Source of the DNA: an uncultured Bacteroidales bacterium
Lineage (GTDB): Bacteria > Bacteroidota > Bacteroidia > Bacteroidales > P3
Assembly (NCBI GenBank): GCA_947168665.1
Contig: CAMVMX010000001.1
Coordinates: forward strand, 310,001-374,000
DNA length: 64,000 bases
Direction: 5' to 3'
Position numbers and translations under genes: made by a program. Positions within the stretch are counted from its first letter, which is position 1. Each line of letters starts with the position of its first letter. Below the pieces are notes generated by a model. That model searched no databases. It had not been told where the DNA came from and saw nothing but the letters and a program-made list of their open reading frames with translations. Shown here one piece after another: positions 42,001-51,194 of the stretch.

Positions 42001-42263
42001 TAGAGCGTGAAAACAAACGGCAACTCCACCGCCACGTTCGGCCAGTGGTAACCGATTGTTCTCCTGTCCGACACGGCCGAGATATCCACCCACAACGCCG
42101 AATCTACACCTTGGGCAAACTCGTACCCGTGAGCCACTACCGGCTGCCCTGCACCCATTATAGGGGCAAGCACGGCAACCACTGCTATCCAGGCGCAGCA
42201 CACCGCAGCCCTCATCCTGTGGGTATAAACCAGACGGCAAGAGGAAGTCTCATCAGTCTTCAT
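38889..42263 (-). CDS. Large secreted protein with gliding-motility-associated (T9SS type B) C-terminal domain, paralog A
   Basis: C-terminus LWFPNVFTPNLPTNNRFRGYG...LQVFTRWGDCIFHTKNLEEGWDGTYRG...GTVTLVR; PKD- and FN3-like segments; signal peptide. Confidence 0.85.
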   Translation of the reverse strand: MKTDETSSCRLVYTHRMRAAVCCAWIAVVAVLAPIMGAGQPVVAHGYEFAQGVDSALWVDISAVSDRRTIGYHWPNVAVELPFVFTLYNRSYSEATICYDGTLLFGNQTWMLGKNYVAFPFERDMAGVWGLEVMNNRCLEYRVWCSPPDSTGNRLQVFQFAMGNEPPFQFIYPRDTLLWQVQLYEGDNSVTLVYRKMNGNVPPRVGGRVGLQFGLERFIAVSPAYTSLWNVVWTTIDNSITYTGWPGNHHYYRFAPVDTVCHPPDIVGTTSRWDTPDSVMVVWHGSSGYDEYRVEYGPMGFALGTGTGVVVEDTALTMSGLVAGEDYEVYVSARCGDSLWSAPAHVALRAPCDTHALEKIRFFDLGAAGVLCRTGVIGTNWSMGVVDSGSLSPYSRHTVHTNALERDPHTRGQLRCVPEGHCASVRLGNWRVRAEREAVSYTFQVDTDDYDLLVLRYALVEENPNHSVTNNPQFEFEITDANGVSMGSCYHGLFVSGDLSGWEQGVDDVLWRDWEAVGVDLAPMQGQTIVVTLSNRDCAQDGHFGYGYFTLEGAHKHFRSTGCGGLVENTIFAPEGFSYRWYSAAEPTETLSTADSLSVSDTGLYCCQVSHHLSGAECSFVMTTYTGTRYPVSAFDRESDELCGVRVHFMNRSVIARDSAHTELTPFPCEQYLWVFDDGTTSAETHPVHEYNTDGLHWVKLYAMLAEGACVDSVVDTFYLVLERDTVFDTVCAGEAYVFHNERIMAPGWHFYLDSCVGHVLYLHHWPKYDVQVYDTLTIGEVYEWEGKVFAAPVRYSVTYTTRNGCDSLVTLHLSSREEHYRTVCSSELPYEWEGVVFTKAGTDTLYRTSCSGTDSLVVLHLAVRRPPVCSLATEPFCTDAGGYRLMLEDSVCYSVSSFPTDSSIPSATIVGGSGIDTLLLSPDTTTVYYLTADYCDTLLCPLKDTIRLEPVLLVEARMAVEPPFLTEMVREITAVDGSMNATGRQWFVDSVFLTDNSEVLHYRVEEMRDSVIVMLVANNDFCVDTAWATVLFKVQRLWFPNVFTPNLPTNNRFRGYGVNVKDYDLQVFTRWGDCIFHTKNLEEGWDGTYRGVKSPESAYAYLCHYTTLEGKSEVMAGTVTLVR

Positions 42264-42438
42264 GTTATTACAATGCGACTTTAGCTGAAAAATATACCCC
42301 ACATACATTCTCTTCCGAATTAAATTAAACAACCAATAGAAGTAACGCTGGCCGAAGCAAAATATTGTGTGGATGCCGTGGGCAATTACGCACGGCAAAA
42401 AGACCGTTTCGCTGACAACAAAACGTTCCAGGCCGCAA

Positions 42439-42550
42439 TGCGCCCAACTGCGTGTGCGTACCCCATATCGGCTACGCCTCGCGCGAGGCTTTCGACATCC
42501 GGGCCGACATCGTCTTCGACCACGTGAAGCAATACCTGAACAGAAAGTAA
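42439..42550 (+). pseudogene. 3'-terminal fragment of the 2-hydroxyacid dehydrogenase gene
   Basis: Encodes APNCVCVPHIGYASREAFDIRADIVFDHVKQYLNRK-stop, identical to the end of the 37935-38870 CDS but without its 5' portion. Confidence 0.9.
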
Positions 42551-42768
42551 CCCGGGCGCCGCCCGTCTTTACCGCACAAGCGTCACCGTTCCGGCCATCA
42601 CCTCTGACTTGCCCTCCAGTGTGGTGTAGTGGCAGAGGTAGGCGTAGGCCGACTCCGGACTCTTCACCCCGCGGTACGTTCCGTCCCAACCCTCTTCAAG
42701 GTTCTTGGTGTGGAAAATGCAGTCGCCCCAACGGGTGAACACTTGCAAGTCGTAATCCTTCACATTCA
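42439..42768. repeat. 330-bp perfect direct repeat, copy 2
   Basis: Same sequence as 38759-39088. Confidence 0.95.
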
Positions 42769-45700
42769 TCCCATAACCGCGAAAACGGTTGTTCGTCGGA
42801 AAATCAGGTGTGAAGACATTCGGAAACCACAAGCTCTGCACCCTTACAGGCACCACATCACGCGCCGTGTCGCTACAATCGGGCGTGCTTGCCACCAACA
42901 TCACCGCCACACTGTCGTCCGTGAATGAAGCCCGATAGGTGAGGACACTGTCTCCTTCTGGCCAAAGCGTCCCGTTCAAGAACCAGCTACGTTCATGCGC
43001 CATGGCGGTCACGTCAGAGACCGTAAGCTCCAAGTGTTCCAAATCCAACAATCGAGGAGAGACCGAAATCTCCGCTACCGCCGTCTCAATAGGGTTGAGC
43101 AGCAGTGTGTCGCTCCACGAGCAATGGATTGTGTCACACCGCTCGGCCTCCAAACAGTAGCGAGTCGGGCTGCGGGGGGTAAGCAGCAGGGGCCACTCCA
43201 CCTCGGTTCCCCGCACCCAGCCCAGAGGCAATGCCGAGTCGGCCGGCGAAGCGGTAAAGCGGTAGCACAACGAGTCGGGCAGCATGATGCTATATCCCCC
43301 CGGCAAGTGGCAGAACGGCTCAGCCTCCACACTCAGTTCAGGCTTCTCCAATACCCGTAGCGCGAACACCCAGACACTGTCGGATCCCTCATCAACCCTG
43401 TGCCTTAAAGTGTCCGATCCCTCACCTTCGAAAAGAACACCGCGCCACACTACCGGAAGCGACGACGAGCAAACCACCGTATCAATTCGGGTGACACAAC
43501 TCAGACGCAGTGTCACCAGGCTGTCGCAACCCATAGTGCTGACGAGATTCCTTGTATACACCCCAGCTTCGTCGTACATCTCGCCATCCAACCAAAAGCT
43601 TCCGCCCGCCGCAAACGAGTCCAAAACCTCTGTGGCGTAGACAGGGTTCACCCGAAGCATGAGCGTCGTCAGCAGGCAGCTATCCTGATGCTTATACTCA
43701 CCCTCCCTTGTCAGTCTTCGTCCAAAAAAGTCATACTCCTCCCCCTCGCAAATCGAGGCATAAACCGTGTCATGTCCCAACGCCACCGTGACCGTCTGGC
43801 TCGCTGAGTCCACACACTCACCCCCTCCAAGCATGGCATAGAGCGTCACCCTGAACGTCCCTTCGCCAAAAATATGGGTCGGGCTGGGAGTACTCGACGA
43901 AGTCCCGTCGCCGAAATCCCAGCGGTACTCATCGCAGGGATAAGCGGTCAGCTGCGTAAGGTTCGAGTCAAGTGCCACCGCACTCTGATTATCGAAATGC
44001 ACCGTCGATCCACATGAATCCAGTTGCTGCATGGTAAATGCCGCCGCCGGGAAACGCCCGCCCACGAATGCCGACGAAGTGAATCCGCACTCCTGGCCTG
44101 ACAACTGATAGGTCATGTGACACTTATACACGCCTGGCGAGGTTGCAAGACAGGAGCGTGAGGTAGAGAGCGTAGCCGTCGTGTCGTCCATCGAATACCA
44201 CCTATAGGAAAAGCCCTCCGGAGCATAAAGCATACTTGACACCACGTCGCCGCAACTCTCCACAAAGATATGCTTGTCAACGGCCTCCAACACGAAATAC
44301 GCATAGCCGTAATGTCCCCCAAGAGCGCAGTCATAATTGGATAGTGTCACATTGATAGTCTGCCCGTGAAGAGGAGTCAAATCCACGCCCACAGCCTCCC
44401 AGTCGCGCCACACCACATTGATCTCCCCAATATTCCATCCCGACAAATCGCCCGACACAAAATTGCCGTAATAGCAATTGCTAATCCGAACCCCAGCCGT
44501 GTCAGTAATCTCAAATGTAAAGCGCGGCTGATCTTCTGGCAAATGGTTGGGATTCTGCTCCACCACCGCATAGCGCAGAACCAACAAATCGAACTGGTTA
44601 GTATCTACAGCCAACGTGTAAGTGATGGACTCCTGCTCGCCTCCGTCCTGCCAATTGCCTAACCGCACCGACGAGCAGTACCCCTCAGGCACTGTGCGCA
44701 ACAGGTTGCGGGTGCGAACATCTCTCTCGGATACATCCTTGTGTACCGTATGCCTCGAGAATATCGAGGCACTTCCGAAATCCACCACATTCCGTGGCGA
44801 CCCAGCACCCGAAGGGCTGTGAAAAGTACCCGTGCAGCACTTCACACTGTCGGCATAAAGACGGTCATAGTGCAGCCTGCCGGAACAGGATGTACCAACC
44901 GTCATGCTGCTCCAGCCAGTCTCTGAGAAGGGACATACACTGCGTACCCTCATCTCATAAACCTCACCGTCCATCAGTCCATGAATCACCACCTCTGTGT
45001 CCGCCACCGTAATCCGGGTACCCTCCCCCTCAGCAAAGCCCTCTGAGCCATACTCCACCTCATAATATGCGGCGAGCATGCAGCCATGCCACCGCAGCCG
45101 CACACCTGACGCACCATACAGTCCCATCTCTTCTGCACACAAATCCGAAGGTGCATCCGGGCAACACAGCGAATCTGACGGAATGAAGCGGTAATAGCGG
45201 TAAGCTCCCGGCCAAACATGTTGCAACGCCGGCTGCGCAGCCGAAGCTGTATGGCTGCTGGGGTTCACACAAATGACATGCTGCGCATCCAATGCCACAC
45301 CAACCTCCGAGAAAACGTTGGGCTGAGTCGCCTGCGGGCCGTAAACCAGAGTCAGCGAACCGTCCGACTCCCTAAACCGAATCTGAAACCTGTTCACCAA
45401 CCCGTTATTCACAAAACTGCCCAACTGGATGACGGCCATTCGCTGCCCCGGTGGGCAAGAACCCGAATCAAACTCCAAAGTTTGCATATAGGGCAAATCC
45501 GCAATACCCATACATACATTCCTCCACGCATAAATACCACCATCCATGTTTGAGTCAAAAGCACTCAGTCGTGACGGAAAATAAATGTATGGCAGCAGAT
45601 TGCTGACCATCGCATGCCTGACAAAAAGCACCGTCCCGTCGCGAAACACCTGCACCTTACGGTAAGAATCGCCCCAGAAAAACGGGAACGGAAGCTCATA

Positions 45701-45880
45701 ACACATCTCACCCGTGAAATTCCATGAGACCGCATTCGACATATCCACCCACAGCGACGAATCCACACCCGTTGTAAACTCATACCCATGCACCACCGTC
45801 GGCTGCCCCCCAGCCCTCAGCGGGAAAAGAAACGCCACCACAAGGGTTAAAAGCGCAGTTTTATAGCCTGTAAAATGCAT
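42569..45880 (-). CDS. Large secreted protein with gliding-motility-associated (T9SS type B) C-terminal domain, paralog B
   Basis: Same architecture as paralog A (GQPTVVHGYEFTTGVDSSLWVDMS vs GQPVVAHGYEFAQGVDSALWVDIS), identical C-terminus, diverged centre. Confidence 0.85.
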   Translation of the reverse strand: MHFTGYKTALLTLVVAFLFPLRAGGQPTVVHGYEFTTGVDSSLWVDMSNAVSWNFTGEMCYELPFPFFWGDSYRKVQVFRDGTVLFVRHAMVSNLLPYIYFPSRLSAFDSNMDGGIYAWRNVCMGIADLPYMQTLEFDSGSCPPGQRMAVIQLGSFVNNGLVNRFQIRFRESDGSLTLVYGPQATQPNVFSEVGVALDAQHVICVNPSSHTASAAQPALQHVWPGAYRYYRFIPSDSLCCPDAPSDLCAEEMGLYGASGVRLRWHGCMLAAYYEVEYGSEGFAEGEGTRITVADTEVVIHGLMDGEVYEMRVRSVCPFSETGWSSMTVGTSCSGRLHYDRLYADSVKCCTGTFHSPSGAGSPRNVVDFGSASIFSRHTVHKDVSERDVRTRNLLRTVPEGYCSSVRLGNWQDGGEQESITYTLAVDTNQFDLLVLRYAVVEQNPNHLPEDQPRFTFEITDTAGVRISNCYYGNFVSGDLSGWNIGEINVVWRDWEAVGVDLTPLHGQTINVTLSNYDCALGGHYGYAYFVLEAVDKHIFVESCGDVVSSMLYAPEGFSYRWYSMDDTTATLSTSRSCLATSPGVYKCHMTYQLSGQECGFTSSAFVGGRFPAAAFTMQQLDSCGSTVHFDNQSAVALDSNLTQLTAYPCDEYRWDFGDGTSSSTPSPTHIFGEGTFRVTLYAMLGGGECVDSASQTVTVALGHDTVYASICEGEEYDFFGRRLTREGEYKHQDSCLLTTLMLRVNPVYATEVLDSFAAGGSFWLDGEMYDEAGVYTRNLVSTMGCDSLVTLRLSCVTRIDTVVCSSSLPVVWRGVLFEGEGSDTLRHRVDEGSDSVWVFALRVLEKPELSVEAEPFCHLPGGYSIMLPDSLCYRFTASPADSALPLGWVRGTEVEWPLLLTPRSPTRYCLEAERCDTIHCSWSDTLLLNPIETAVAEISVSPRLLDLEHLELTVSDVTAMAHERSWFLNGTLWPEGDSVLTYRASFTDDSVAVMLVASTPDCSDTARDVVPVRVQSLWFPNVFTPDFPTNNRFRGYGMNVKDYDLQVFTRWGDCIFHTKNLEEGWDGTYRGVKSPESAYAYLCHYTTLEGKSEVMAGTVTLVR

Positions 45881-46058
45881 ATTCCTATTATTAATAATCA
45901 TCATGCTTACTAATAATCCACATTTTGCACTTGCAAAATTACAAATAAAAATCAATTCAACAGAAAAAAAACAACAATTCAAATCCACATATAGCCGTTT
46001 CGGAACCCAAACAGCCCATTTCGCAACCATCGCAGCCTCCTCGGCAGAAAAAAAACAC

Positions 46059-46066
46059 TACTTTTG
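46059..46066 (+). promoter_or_regulatory. Bacteroidota -7 element for the efflux operon
   Basis: TACTTTTG 20 bp upstream of the ATG at 46086. Confidence 0.4.
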
Positions 46067-46085
46067 CAATTCAAAAATAAGAACA

Positions 46086-47552
46086 ATGAAACGCACATTT
46101 GTCATTCTTCTCGCCCTCACAGCGGGGCTCACTCTCATGGCGCAGCAACGGCTCACACTGGCCCAGTGCCGCTATCTGGCCACCCAAAGCAACCCCACCC
46201 TCAAGGCCGCGCAGGAGCGCATCGACGCCGCCGAAGCACTGGAGCGTATGGCCTTCTGCCAATTCCTGCCAAAAGTGGATGCCAACGGCACCTACATCTG
46301 GAACCAAAAAAGCCCCGCATTGCTCAGCGACCAGCAGGCCTATGATGTCAACCACATCGGCACCACCGTCGAAAACGACATAGCCTCCAGCCTGTCTGAC
46401 CTCCTCGCCAATATCGGCATCCACGACCCCCAGCTGGCTCAACGTATCGTTGACAACCTCGGCGGCCTCCGCCTCGAAGAGAACCTCAACAACATGGGGC
46501 AGCAAGTGACCAATGCCCTCGACATCGACCTCCGCCACATCATCGCCGCCAGCGTCACAGTCTCACAACCCCTTTACCTTGGCGGTCGCCTCAGCGCACT
46601 CCACCGCTCGGCACAATACAGCTACGACATGCAGCAGGCCCTTGGCGACCGCGTCTACGACGGGCTTCTCATAGCTGTCGACGCCGCTTACTGGCAATAT
46701 ATTTCAGTGTTGCACAAGCAGCAACTTGCCCATCAGTACCAGAGCCTTCTACAGCAACTCACCAACGATGTCCAAGCCATGGTCGAAGCCGACGTGGCCA
46801 CCCAAGCCGATGTCACCAAAGTGCGCGTCAAACTCAACGAAGCCCGCATGAACGCCACCAAAGCCGACTGTGGACTTGAACTGGCACGCCTCGCCCTGTG
46901 CCAAATCTGCGGCCTCAACCCCGACAGCAACTACATCTTTGCTGAAGACTCCACATTGGTCAACTACCTGCCCGTCGACTCCATCAACATTGACCATATC
47001 TGCGACCGTCGCAGCGATTACCGCATCCTCCGCGACGCACAGGGATTGGCCACCCAAGGGGTACGCCTGGCCCGCGCGGGGCTGCTCCCCAACGTGGCCC
47101 TCACTGGTTCCTACCTCGTCAGCAACCCCAATATCCTCAATGGCTTCCAGAAAGACTTCGGCGGCATGTTCACCGCCGGCATAGTCGTCAACATACCCCT
47201 CGCCCACCCCGGCGACATCTACGCCCTCCGCGCCGCCAAACACAAGCAGACCGAAACCGCCCTCCAACTCGAAGAGTCGCGCGACCTCATCCTACTCGAA
47301 GTCAACAAACTGAACCACCAGCTCAAAGTGGCCAACCTCAAACTCGTACAGTCCCGAAGCGACCTCGAAAACGCCGAAGAGAACCTACGCTTGGCCGACG
47401 AGTCGTTTGACGCCGGAGTAATCAACCCCACCGACCTCATGGCTGCACAAACCGCCTGGATGAAAGCCAAAAGTGAAGTACTTGACACTGAGATTGAAAT
47501 CCGTCTCGACCACCTCTACCTCATGCAGGCTTTGGGCGAACTGAAAATGTAA
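46086..47552 (+). CDS. TolC-family outer membrane efflux protein
   Basis: Signal peptide; LTLAQCRYLATQSNPTLKAAQERIDAAEA; two TolC-type repeats. Confidence 0.92.
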   Translation: MKRTFVILLALTAGLTLMAQQRLTLAQCRYLATQSNPTLKAAQERIDAAEALERMAFCQFLPKVDANGTYIWNQKSPALLSDQQAYDVNHIGTTVENDIASSLSDLLANIGIHDPQLAQRIVDNLGGLRLEENLNNMGQQVTNALDIDLRHIIAASVTVSQPLYLGGRLSALHRSAQYSYDMQQALGDRVYDGLLIAVDAAYWQYISVLHKQQLAHQYQSLLQQLTNDVQAMVEADVATQADVTKVRVKLNEARMNATKADCGLELARLALCQICGLNPDSNYIFAEDSTLVNYLPVDSINIDHICDRRSDYRILRDAQGLATQGVRLARAGLLPNVALTGSYLVSNPNILNGFQKDFGGMFTAGIVVNIPLAHPGDIYALRAAKHKQTETALQLEESRDLILLEVNKLNHQLKVANLKLVQSRSDLENAEENLRLADESFDAGVINPTDLMAAQTAWMKAKSEVLDTEIEIRLDHLYLMQALGELKM

Positions 47553-47594
47553 AATCACCCGATATTAAGAACCAATAAAACAACACTATAAACG

Positions 47595-48575
47595 ATGAAT
47601 ACAGATCAGAAAAATCTATGGATGGGCATCGGCGTAGTGATAGCCGCTGTCGCCGTGATGGCCATCATCGGCCTTGTCGTCCTGCAGCCCCAACCCGAAA
47701 TGATTACCGGCGAAGTATGCGCCGACGAATACCGCGTGGCCAACAAAGTACCCGGCCGGCTGAGCCAGCTCTTCGTCGAAGAGGGCCAGCATGTGCGCGC
47801 CGGCGACACTCTGGCCTATATCTCCAGCCCCGAAGTCGATGCCAAGATGCAACAGGCCCGCGCTGCCCGCGCCGCCGCCGATGCCCAAAGCACCAAAGCC
47901 CAAAACGGCGCCCGCCAGCAACAGATTGCCTCCGCCTACGAGATGTGGCAGAAAGCCGAAGTGGGTGTCGACATCGCAAAAAAATCCTTCGACCGCGTCC
48001 AAACACTCTATGACAAGAAAGTCATCTCCGCTCAGAAACGCGACGAGGCCGAAGCCCAATACCGCGCCGCCGTGGCCACCTCCAATGCCGCCAAACTACA
48101 GTACGACATGGCTCGCGAAGGGGCACAGAGCGAAGACAAGGCGGCCGCCAGCGCATTGGTGCGCCAGGCCGAAGGCGCCGTATCCGAAGTGGAATCCTAT
48201 GTCCGCGACCGCTATCTGCTGGCCCCCTGCGACGGCGAGGTTGCCGAAATCTATGCCAAACGCAGCGACCTCATCGGCACAGGTTCGCCCGTGATGTCCA
48301 TTCTCGACATGTCCTCGCTGTGGATTACCGTAAGCGTTCGCGAGGACCTTTTGGGCGACCTCCGCGTGGGCAACACCGTCGATGTCCGCATCCCAGCCCT
48401 CGGCGAAAAGACCTACCGCTGCAAAGTCACCTACCTCAAAGCCATGGCCACCTACGCCGTATGGCGCGCCACCAAAATCAACGGCCAATACGACGTGAAG
48501 AGCTTCGACGTGAAACTGGTTCCTGTCGAACCCATCCCCGATGTCCGTCCGGGCATGACCGCCATAGTACTCTGA
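47595..48575 (+). CDS. HlyD/EmrA-family membrane fusion protein
   Basis: N-terminal TM, VPGRLSQLFVEEGQHVRAGDTLAYI, coiled coil, LLAPCDGEVAEIYAKRSDLIGTGSPVMSILDM. Confidence 0.92.
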   Translation: MNTDQKNLWMGIGVVIAAVAVMAIIGLVVLQPQPEMITGEVCADEYRVANKVPGRLSQLFVEEGQHVRAGDTLAYISSPEVDAKMQQARAARAAADAQSTKAQNGARQQQIASAYEMWQKAEVGVDIAKKSFDRVQTLYDKKVISAQKRDEAEAQYRAAVATSNAAKLQYDMAREGAQSEDKAAASALVRQAEGAVSEVESYVRDRYLLAPCDGEVAEIYAKRSDLIGTGSPVMSILDMSSLWITVSVREDLLGDLRVGNTVDVRIPALGEKTYRCKVTYLKAMATYAVWRATKINGQYDVKSFDVKLVPVEPIPDVRPGMTAIVL

Positions 48576-48694
48576 GCGCGTTATTTCTTGGATGAGGCCC
48601 TGCGCGAGTTGCCGACACGGCCCAAAGACTAACGCTCCCACACAAAAACATAACAGCACATGTGCCAAACACTATTGAGCCAAAAGATATAAAG

Positions 48695-49861
48695 ATGCAT
48701 ACTTTCATCATTTCTTTGAAGCGTGAGCTGAGACGGCTATTTTACGAAGGTCAATCGCGCTACCTCGTACTCACCACTTTGGGGTTGGTGTTCTGCTACG
48801 TCTTTTTCCTCACACTGATGGACGAAGGGCAGCCCCAGCGGCTGCCCATAGCCATCGTCGACAAAGACGGCAGCTACCTCTCCCGCCGCCTGTGCCACGA
48901 AATCAATGCCTGCCAAGGGGTGCGCGTGGTGGATGTCTACAGTTCCCACACCGCCGCCCGTATGGCCATGCAGCGGCAGGAAATCTATGCTTTTCTCGAA
49001 ATACCCGCCGGCACCTATAACGATGTACTCTCCTTCACCCGGCCCCATCTGGTACTCTACAGCAACAACGCCTACCTCCTCAGCGGCGCCCTCAGCTACC
49101 GCACACTTGCCACTATCAGCAACCTGGCCTCGGGAGCCGTGCAGCGCGAGGTGCTGCGCAAAAAGGGCTTCAACGAAAGCCAGATTATGGGACTCATCCA
49201 ACCCATCGAACTCGACACCCACCTCATCAGCAACCCCACTGCCAATTACCAACCCTACGTCCTCACCACCATGCTGCCCGGCATGCTGGGCCTCTTCGTA
49301 CTGCTGCTGACGGTCTATATGGTGGGCAAAGAGCGCAAGGACGGCACACTGGCCGACTGGCTCGCCCCCGGCACACTGCCCGCCCTGCTGGGCAAACTTG
49401 CCCCCTACACCCTGTGGTTCTCCTGCCTCGGCATTCTGGGCAATCTCGTACTCTTCGGCTGGTGCCATTTCGAACTGCACGGCAGTTTCCTCCTTGTGGC
49501 CCTTTTCACCATCGGGCTGGTGGCGGCCATGCAGTCGACAGCGGTCTTCCTGGCTGCGGTAATCCCCGACGCACACCTCTCCACCTGTTTTGCCGCCATC
49601 TACGGAACCCTGGCATTCACCATGTCGGGTTTCTCCTATCCCGTCCCCAGCATGCCCCCCGCCCTGCAAGGGTTCAGCCTCCTGTTCCCCTTGCGGCACT
49701 ATTATATGGCGGTGTCGCGTATTTCGCTCTTCGGTGCTGGCTTCGACCTTTGCTATTGGCAGGCCATAGCCCTGCTGGTCTTCCTGCTCACCGGCCTTGC
49801 GGGCGGGCTGATGATGTCGCGGCAGGTCAAGTCGCTGCCACAATCTCAAAATGCAGTCTGA
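48695..49861 (+). CDS. ABC-2 type permease
   Basis: Six-TM ABC2 architecture with large extracytoplasmic N-terminal loop (LPIAIVDKDGSYLSRRLCHEINA). Confidence 0.85.
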   Translation: MHTFIISLKRELRRLFYEGQSRYLVLTTLGLVFCYVFFLTLMDEGQPQRLPIAIVDKDGSYLSRRLCHEINACQGVRVVDVYSSHTAARMAMQRQEIYAFLEIPAGTYNDVLSFTRPHLVLYSNNAYLLSGALSYRTLATISNLASGAVQREVLRKKGFNESQIMGLIQPIELDTHLISNPTANYQPYVLTTMLPGMLGLFVLLLTVYMVGKERKDGTLADWLAPGTLPALLGKLAPYTLWFSCLGILGNLVLFGWCHFELHGSFLLVALFTIGLVAAMQSTAVFLAAVIPDAHLSTCFAAIYGTLAFTMSGFSYPVPSMPPALQGFSLLFPLRHYYMAVSRISLFGAGFDLCYWQAIALLVFLLTGLAGGLMMSRQVKSLPQSQNAV

Positions 49862-49908
49862 CATAATCATTTACCCAAGCCTTACAACTTCAACCCATCA
49901 GTCAAGCC

Positions 49909-51081
49909 ATGAAACTAATCAAAGATATTTGGGATGTGTACATCATTGAGCTGCGCCGCGTACTACAGGACAAAGGCGTAATACTCATCTTCTTTATCGC
50001 CACGCTCATCTATCCCCTCATCTTCGGAGCCATCTACAAGAATGAGCTGGTGCGCAACCTGCCCGTGGCGGTGGTAGACGAGTCGCGCAGCGATGCCTCG
50101 CGCCGTTTTATCCACAAACTGGACGCCACGCCCGAACTGTGCGTCGACTACCACTGCCCAAGCATGGCCGAGGCTCGCCGCCTCATGCAGCAGCGCAGCA
50201 TCAACGGCATAGTACTCTTTCCGAAAGACTACGACGAGCGGCTGGCTCGCAAAGAAACGGCCCGAGTGTGCCTCTTCTGCGATATGAGCAGCTTCCTCTA
50301 CTACCGCGGCGTGCTTTCCGCAGCCAACACAGTACTGCTGGACGAACTGCAGGATATCGAATTGCAGCGCTACTCGCTGGCGGGCATCACCGGCGAAGGA
50401 GCCGACGAGCTGGTCAAACCCATTCCCTACGACGATGTGAAACTCTACTCGCCCGCCGGGGGCTTCACCAGTTTCCTGGTTCCCGCCCTGCTGGTGCTGG
50501 TCATTCACCAAACCCTGTTCCTCGGCATAGGCATCCTGTTTGGCACCACGCGCGAGGACCGCCGCACACTGCGTGTGGTTCCTGCCCATCTGCGCAGCGA
50601 GGGACGCCCACGGGTGGTTGTGGGGCGCGCGCTGGCCTACCTGCTGCTCTACGTGCCAGTGGTGGCCGTCGACCTGGTACTGATGCCACGACTTTTCGAC
50701 CTCCCCCACATTGGCCGCCTTACCGACCTCTGCCTGTTCCTGCTGCCCTTCATGCTGGCCACAATATTCTTCTGCATGACAGCGGGCAGTTTCGTCCGCG
50801 AGCGCGACACGGGCATCGTCACCTGCATCTTCTTCAGCATAGTGTTGCTCTTCCTTTCAGGGGCCATCTGGCCACAGGGCAATATGCCCGCCTTTTGGCG
50901 CACGGTGTCGTTCCTCTTCCCGTCAACGCATGGTATCCAAGGTTTCATCCGCATCAACACCATGGGAGCCACTCTGGCACAGGTGCGCTTCGAATACCTC
51001 ATGCTGTGGCTACAGACGGCCCTCTACTTCGTCACCAGCTGCCTCTGCCTGCGCTTTGCCAAAGAATACCGCATAGGCTGA
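49909..51081 (+). CDS. ABC-2 type permease
   Basis: As above: LPVAVVDESRSDASRRFIHKLDATPELCV, C-terminal TM bundle. Confidence 0.85.
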   Translation: MKLIKDIWDVYIIELRRVLQDKGVILIFFIATLIYPLIFGAIYKNELVRNLPVAVVDESRSDASRRFIHKLDATPELCVDYHCPSMAEARRLMQQRSINGIVLFPKDYDERLARKETARVCLFCDMSSFLYYRGVLSAANTVLLDELQDIELQRYSLAGITGEGADELVKPIPYDDVKLYSPAGGFTSFLVPALLVLVIHQTLFLGIGILFGTTREDRRTLRVVPAHLRSEGRPRVVVGRALAYLLLYVPVVAVDLVLMPRLFDLPHIGRLTDLCLFLLPFMLATIFFCMTAGSFVRERDTGIVTCIFFSIVLLFLSGAIWPQGNMPAFWRTVSFLFPSTHGIQGFIRINTMGATLAQVRFEYLMLWLQTALYFVTSCLCLRFAKEYRIG

Positions 51082-51194
51082 AACAATAAAAGCCCACACA
51101 ATACGTTTACGGATAAAAAGTAAATTGTGAATGTGTGAATTGTGAAAAATGAATGGACACACCCCTCACACATTCAAACTCTCAAGCATTCAAA

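Noticed and set aside
41199-42284. 361-aa plus-strand ORF opposite T9SS paralog A
   Set aside because: Antisense to a coherent secreted protein; no domain signature.
42367-42738. 123-aa plus-strand ORF across repeat copy 2
   Set aside because: Its near-identity to 38774-39058 reflects the 330-bp DNA repeat, not a conserved gene.
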